DNA from: Cryphonectria parasitica EP155
Lineage: Eukaryota; Ascomycota; Sordariomycetes; Diaporthales; Cryphonectriaceae
NCBI RefSeq assembly: GCF_011745365.1
Contig: NW_024468914.1
Location: 2,440,001 to 2,504,000, forward strand
Reading direction: 5' to 3'
DNA length: 64,000 nt
The notes below the pieces were generated by a model. That model did not search any database, had not been told where the DNA came from, and saw nothing but the letters and a program-made list of their open reading frames with translations. A program made the position numbers and the translations under genes. Below are positions 57,262 to 64,000 of the stretch, piece by piece. The first letter of the stretch is position 1. Each line of letters begins with the position of its first letter.

Positions 57262-60200
57262 CCTGATAAAGTGTATTGTCTCAAAGGAAAGGCAGTATAA
57301 ATTCTTTGGATAAGAGAATTGAAGAAGGATGGACTGCGCGCTTGATGGCACGGATGTGGTTGTGACAAGGCAATCCAAAGGAGGGGCGTTAAAGTCCTGA
57401 GAGACTTCCTGAGATGATAAAAAGCAAAAACAAGAATGAAGTTTCGTCGGAGAGGTCTCAGAGGAGGTGCAGTGCTTTGGCGTGTATATTCTCTTGACTA
57501 TTCGTGGTCCAAGTGAGAGATGAGCTGTTCTTATATTCCTCGATGCAACCCACGTTGAGTTGATCGTCGTCTACAAAATTGATGTATCCTCTCAGGCCTT
57601 CAGAAATTTTCTGACCGCTCTTCGACATGCAGCTCTAGGGCCGCAGGCAACAGTGAATTGGAAAATTTTACAAGGTGTAGCTGTTGACTGCAGCTGGAAG
57701 TATTACGGGTTTCACCGACGCAATTCCGTACTAGCCAGGCGGAGATAAATTCAAAACCGTGAGGCTGATGACACCATGGCGAGGCGCAGCCATGAAGACG
57801 GGGAAAAAAAAAACCCAAGGGATGTACAGAGCGATCTGCGCAAGACTGTTTCAATACCTGCTTTTACCGGCCATGTGGTGCCCCTCGAGGTTTTGTTGTT
57901 GTGCCTGACAAATTATCAGGGTAGGGGAATGATACTACGTGGGAATGCAGGTGTGGTGTTGAAAACCGCTCTACACTGATATTTCCATTGATATGTTATC
58001 TTATACTTCCTTGTATGGTGTAGCTCTCGACGAAACCCTACAAAAGATAAAGAAGAACGCTAACTGGTTAATTGAAGTAGATACGCAGATGTAATTTTGG
58101 TCCATATGCGTGTCAATCGAGGTCTGCATCGCGTTACATATGGCAAGCAGGACTGCGACATGCCGGTCATTTATCGCAACGCAGGCAGTCATTCCGAAAT
58201 GGATATTTATTCTGGAGCCTTATCCATCTTTGAACCATGTCTCAACCGAATGTACATCACCATGCAGGAAGACGCCAGGGTCCAAACCGAAAACGTCAGA
58301 AGCAGATCCATGCTCAAAGCATTAGACAGGGCCAGCAGAGTGGGTCTTTATGTTGGGCAGAAATGCCTGCTGACCCGAGTTCGCACCAAAAAAAAAAAAA
58401 AAAGCTGCAAATCAAACGGCCTGCAGGTTGTTCCCCCCCCCCCCCCCACGCCCCTCACGTGTCATTTGTCACGGGGCCTCGGCATCGTGAGTACGATTTC
58501 GTGTATAATTTACTGAGCATAGCCGGGCGTGGGGATCCAGCTTCGTTTATAGGGCTGAGGATACAAAAGGATCCCAGACGTCAGGGACGAACCACTACGC
58601 CCGAGAATTGATTTTTTTGCATTACCGCGATGTCCATACAGCGGCGGCCCCGTGTAGCCTGTAAGATCAGTCGCTCGATCAGAAACAGGGTCACGTCCAA
58701 TTCTATTGGATTGACGGCTGAAAATCACCAGTCTGACCGCTACTTGATATGTTATCAATTTTCTAGATTGAATGGAATCTTTTTCAGATGCCAAAGGGTA
58801 GTGACCAAAAGGACCATGAGCATTGTGATTGCATTTGAAGCAGGGGTGCATGTCGACAATGAAACACAGATCTACTCTGCAAGCCAGGGCCGCTCAAGGC
58901 TTATCGTCGCCTGAAATTGAGTCTCATGACTACCACTCTGTCGGTAACTCCATCCGGCCATTGTAGAGGGGGCTTAACTAATGGCGAAGAGCAATGCTAC
59001 CCCGCCTTTTCTTTAAGTCTTCGTGAAAGGCGATCCACTGCCCCATGCACCTTTTATACTGGGCCTTCACAAAGGCGACTGATGAATCTCACTCAGCGGA
59101 ATGATGCCCGATCAAATTACGTAGGAGGCAGCCAAGGTTGCTTAGGTACCCCAGATTCTTGTCTTTAACCGATTTATACTGGAATGATACAAAGTTTCAC
59201 GATTTTGTCTCCCCACAGAAACGAAGAAGTACCGTGCTTGGAGTCCGACAGCCAAGTCTTTTGATACTGGTGAACTAATTTCATTAAACCACAGCTTCAT
59301 GGGACTTCGAGAACATTTGAGAGGAATCACCGGAGATTCTTTGAAGGAGTACGTGCGGAAACAATGCAGTAGATTGCATCTTTGTCACGGTCTCTATGCT
59401 CAGGGGCCTTGCCGTGATCCGGCGTCCAGCCTGATTTGAGGCATGAGCTCCAATCAATTTCCAAGTCAACCCAACACGTGCCCTTGGATGGGTAGCAATG
59501 TTTGCAAGTAACGAAGTAAGCAGTTTTTGCCGAGCATAAAATTTCCTTGTTAGCGTCCCTTCGGCTTGTTGGGAGGACAAGGTTGGGTTGTCGTAACGCC
59601 GACGGACTGCCTATTCCCCTCGGAAATCCAGTCTTGCAGTAGCGAGACTTGTGTGGCTGTGGAGGGTCCCATGTTGCAGCCCTCAGATGACAGCTTTCAA
59701 CCAGCAGCGACCAGGGAGAATGCCAACACATGAAGCCAAGGATGGAGATAAAATTTTGCGTCACAGCCGAGAAGAACAGCCTGCTCGTAAGAGTAAGATT
59801 TCTAAGAAAACTTTGTTCCTGGTTAGTAATGACGGCGTGGGGTTACTGGACTTATTCTGCTGAGAATGCTAGGCCCTACGTTTAGCACCCTGGACAGGTA
59901 CTTGTTTTTCCTCCGGCACCCACTGCGTTCTCACATGCTCGTCAAAATGTGCCCCACTAAGCCTGGGCTATACACCCCTCTGAAGCATATATGTTACAGT
60001 ACTTCTCCTGTTCGGAGGCTTCAAGATCTCACAGGAGGTACTCGTCTCCCTAGAGAAATTTGGGTAACTGTATGTACGTCCTGGATTGTTGGATCCGACG
60101 ACGAGTAGAAGTCATGATATAGAGCATTTATGTTTTAATTGTGTATCAGAATGTTGCGTACGAGTACCTTGGCAGCAATAATTGTCGAACCACGAATGAC

Positions 60201-63200
60201 TCGTTACGCGTATACCTAAATGACGAAATTTTGTAGTGCAGCATTCTGCTCTTCATCATACCAATATTACTCATCATCAGTACACTGCAGTGGTGGAGAA
60301 GAAGGCGTATTTTAATTACGCGCGTTAATTACGCGTGTTGAAGGCCGTGCGTATGAGCTCCCTGCCCACGTCTACTGTCTACCACTATCCGTTCTACTCT
60401 CCACTGCCTTCTAGACACCCCCTAAGCATATTCTATAGTGAGGCTGACCATGCGGTAAGATTTAGACTGAACGAAAGGCAACAGCGCTTAACCACGTCCT
60501 AGTGATGTGCATTGGGTAACTGGATGTCAGCATTACTGAACCTTAATTACGCTGATCATGGGTAGATAAACCATGGTAATGACCGCTGAGGCCAATCCTC
60601 CAGACAATTAACAGTTTGCGCAACGCTGAGAACTCGCTTTCGCTATTACAGAACGGAGCCGTGGAGTGGAGAACTAGCCCGTGACAGCTTCTGAGACCAA
60701 TGGCTGGTCATGGTGACGAAACGCTCTGCAAACGCATAGTTCATGGGTGGTGTAAGCAAACCTGGCACGACTGGATTGGGCCCATCTTAAATTCAGACTG
60801 TAAACACGACCTATGAAGCCCGATTCATGATGGGGCAAGGTTGAAGTGAACTACACCATTCCACTAGCCCTACTGTACCTGCAACCATCCTTCCCGTGGT
60901 TAACTCCCAAGGCTGGGGCCAATCTCAACCCTTGTTCCCTGCATCCCTGTAGATGAGCCTCAAACCGTGGCCACGTGGTTGACCCCTCACATCGCTCCCA
61001 GTGTTTTCTCTTCGTTTGTCCTGTTCCCCATCTGGGACCTCTTGGAGACTCCTGCGGTGAGGTCAGACAGACAAGCGGTAAAGTTTATATTACACTAAGA
61101 GCCAAGAGTTCTCAGATCTCCTATCTTGTGTCTTGCTGCGAACCGCCGATTGGTGGACTTCTCTGGCAAGTCTTGACTGCAGCGCCAAGTCTTTCTGAGC
61201 TGGGTACTTAGACTGGTAACCGTTGTGGCCATTGCCCGTATCTTCCAATCTGGTGAGCAAGCTGGTGCAGGGAAACCGAAAGGTGTCACCATGGGTAGTC
61301 TAGCCCCGCAGCCTTACGTCTTCAGCATCTGTTCTGAAGAAGTGAAACTCTGAGGGTTGAAGTAAAGAGGGAGAGATAGAATGGTATATGCGGATCTACA
61401 GGAACCTCACAAAACCTCGTTACACAGTCCAAACCTTCCTTAACAGAAACCCTGTTACTCATCACAACACGATTCGTATTGTTACACACTACGCACAAGG
61501 GCTTACAATAGTTGCTCGATTTTTTCATTTGTACTTTCGAGTGCCTCGTTGTTCTAAGACGCGTGCTAAGCTACATGCGTAAGTACGATACATTTCGAGA
61601 TCATAAATTTTATTTCCGCTAATGGAGTAGACAGGAGCAATAGAGTTGATCCTCGAGGCGATGTAGTTTGTTACATGCTTGGGGTGACTCAAGACTTCAT
61701 ACCTTAATTTGTAATTATATGTGCACAAAGTCCGACAACTGGGGCGTAGATGCTTTTTGCGTGCGAGGTCGGAACAGAGATTTGCCATCGCCCATACCAA
61801 TCACTTGTTTCCCATTTGCAATAGGATAGCTTGATGAGGTGTCGGTTCCGGTAAATTTCAATGAGTCTTCAAGCTATGATGCTTATGATAACGGTTGTGT
61901 GCTTCTATTGCCTGCTCTAAGGCTGTGGAATCTTCTTCTCTGGTCCACGCTGAACCATTGGAGTCAGTGATGGACGGGTCAGATAACAATGGTCTCTACT
62001 TCTTCTCACCGTACCATGACGACCACTACTGGGGAATATGTAGCGCTAAAAATCGCGCGTGGTCGTTTGAACTCACGTTGTCTCCATGCTTGTATACTGG
62101 ACGAATACGGCAGCAGGTTCTTTGTCTTGTATAACGCTGCGGTGGATATCAAAGTAGTTATGTTGTTGGCGCGTTGATTCCCAGGCAACTATGCAGTCAT
62201 TCTCAACTCTCGCCTCTATAGACCATTTCAAGTAATGGTACAGTATCCCTAGAGTGCGAGGGCGCACTGTTAGTAGGGTCCCATATTTCCCTCAAGCCAT
62301 ATTCAAAACTTTCGCGACTTCTGCAGACATTGTAAAACTCCCGAGGAATCATCCGCTCAATCGAAATGTTCAAGTCTCATGGTCATAATAACTTCATTGT
62401 GACATAGAATGGGCAAAAGAACTGGAAAGATAGCATAGCAGGACATTACTTATTGCTCACCACTGCTCTCCTAGACTAGGTGAGAAACAGTTAGCAAGTC
62501 CCAAAGAGCCTATGTAACATACTATAGCACAAACTAGTTGCCATCTATGGATATTACAGCCAGGTTCTCTATTCAAACAAGTGCTTTACAGTAGACGATG
62601 ATCCTCAATGGCTTAGCCAGCAACCAGCATCAACAGCTCATATTTAATTGACAAAGCTTTCCTTTGAGCGAACCACTACATTTCTGAACGCTGCACTGTT
62701 CACCAAGATACCCCTACTAACATGTAGACAGCCTTAAGCTATCCAAATAGGCCTGGGAGCATAATAGCTGATAGAGTGTCAACAAAGATCACACTCTCCT
62801 ATACATATGAATTTGATCATACTAGCAGTGGTACTTGTCGAGTGTGATATCTGCCCCTCCTGCACCCCGCATACCTGGGTAGCTGCACATACCCTCGAGG
62901 ATGGCTAGTATCTCGTGAACCAAGGCCTCGATTCCCGTGGTAAATTCACATAAAATGCCCCTCCAGCAGCCTGCACAGCACTATTAAGACATTCTTTAAT
63001 TCCAACAGACCAGCTTTGATTCTTTCCTCCGCTTGAGCTCTCAGAAACTCCTACTCCTTTACCCTTACCACAACGAAGACTGTCATAGCTCAGCAGTTCA
63101 TTGTGCAGAAGATTACTGTTAACAGCGTCTGTGTTTACTCAAACCCGCAGCAGTTTGGTGGCCAAGACCTCCCTATTTCCAGTAAGTCCACTCAACATCA

Positions 63201-63548
63201 CTTTGGTACCAGATCTTGGAGTTCCTTCTCTCTGTTAGACACGTCTCAGCAGAGCCAAGGTTCCAAGATGCAGACCAGGCCCCTCGACATGTCCCCAATC
63301 CCTTTGTCATTATACTTATTGTTGATCGATTTTGTCTTGCGTGTCATATCCATGTATTGGCGAGACTTGCCCCGCGAGAGAATTTTCCCCCCTCCCCATC
63401 CGGTACACGATCCTTGACCCAGCCTTTGTTTATCTTTTCATCATCAGCTACAGGAGCTCGCGAACTTTCTTACTTGATTCAATTCTCTGACTTCAACTAC
63501 CAACCAGACATTGAAATCCAAATCTTCCATTACTGTCCCGAGAGAACC
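57262..63548. other. Long gene-poor interval up to the next gene
   Basis: 6.3 kb without a supported gene. Features seen: an A run (58387-58402), a C run (58434-58447), and a duplicated TTAATTACGCG word at 60313-60338. Open frames reach only about 145 codons and lack domain content. The last ~500 bases (63000-63548) are C/T-rich and probably the promoter and 5' leader of the gene starting at 63549. Confidence 0.4.
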
Positions 63549-63969
63549 ATGGCCGATCAGACGTACGACATGAGCGAGTGGATGCTCGCAGAGGACGAGG
63601 CTCAGCGCCTCGAGAACGAACCGTCTGCGTATGGGGTTTACAACCCCGACGCCTTCGCCTATAATGAGGCTCACAACGACACCGTGCCCATGGCCGGTCC
63701 CTTCTCCGCCCCCTCGGCCTACGATGGCGCCCAAAACTTCGGCCAGTACGGCCAAGGTACGGATCTAATGGCCAAAACACGCGAGGCTGATGCTGATTGT
63801 ATATGGTTAGATGATGTCGCTGGTTTCCTGCCCGCCGACCAGACCCAGTCGGTCCAGGCCCCCCCACCCCCAGCCGTGCCCTTGGGTCTTATCGACCCTG
63901 TTTTGTTAGCCCAATCGGGATACTCCGTGCAGCCCATGGCTGCCTACGAGTCCGCCGAGCTGCCCGGCA

Positions 63970-64000
<31 letters not shown>
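63549..64000 (+). CDS. Gln/Ala/Pro-rich hypothetical protein (5' part)
   Basis: Not recognised. Exon 1 63549-63756, intron 63757-63810 (54 bases, GTACGG...GCTGAT...TAG), exon 2 from 63811 to the window edge. The protein begins MADQTYDMSEWMLAEDEAQR and is rich in Ala, Tyr, Asn, Pro and Asp (YGVYNPDAFAYNEAHND); after the intron come a Pro run and a Gln run from perfect CAG repeats (63972-64000). The context ACC ATG G is a strong start. Such composition suggests an intrinsically disordered N-terminus, often seen in fungal transcription factors and RNA-binding proteins, but the informative domain lies outside the window. No upstream in-frame ATG was used because the 500 bases before it look like a pyrimidine-rich leader. 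Confidence 0.7.

Noticed and set aside
58237..58611. Plus-strand frame beginning MSQPNVHHHAGRRQGPN as a fifth QGS/GIG copy
   Set aside because: No QGS block, no phase 2 donor at the expected place and no GIG motif downstream.

Overview
The window is nuclear DNA of a filamentous ascomycete, probably a Sordariomycete. This rests on many short introns (mostly 54-150 bases, with GTRAGT-like donors, CTRAC branch sites and YAG acceptors) and on fungus-specific genes: an Aur1-type IPC synthase, Spt7, Nab3 and Rpa34. Several relic genes carry premature stops of the kind made by RIP. I found no tRNA, rRNA or CRISPR array by eye. All gene models are hand-spliced from the sequence.

Positions 1-37,100 are an ordinary core region. 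In order: a RINT1/Tip20 tethering factor (3' part outside the window), a ferric reductase/NOX-like membrane oxidoreductase, a small VanZ-domain membrane protein, the SAGA subunit Spt7, the polynucleotide kinase Grc3 divergent from the Pol I subunit Rpa34, inositol phosphorylceramide synthase Aur1, a long gene-free interval of about 6.6 kb, a CaMK-type kinase, a mitochondrial GGQ release-factor-like protein divergent from Nab3, a LETM1-like mitochondrial membrane protein and a RidA/Mmf1-family protein. Most are housekeeping functions: gene expression, rRNA synthesis and processing, sphingolipid synthesis and mitochondrial upkeep.

Positions 37,100-63,500 are an accessory, gene-poor region with a degenerate Fot1/pogo transposon, a decayed Cys/His-rich coiled-coil gene, GAA/TTC and 18-bp tandem repeats and many homopolymer tracts. 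Within it, all on the minus strand, lie four small spliced genes that look like one family I do not recognise. Each has a first exon of 35-47 bases encoding MS..(A)xQGSxx, a first intron (291-625 bases) longer than every intron modelled in the core genes, always in phase 2, and a second exon that diverges freely except for a C-terminal motif of the form (D/N)xLLxGIGxxF(D/E). Their products are about 76-122 residues. This family is the main discovery candidate here.

At 63,549 a new plus-strand gene with a glutamine-rich product begins and runs off the window.
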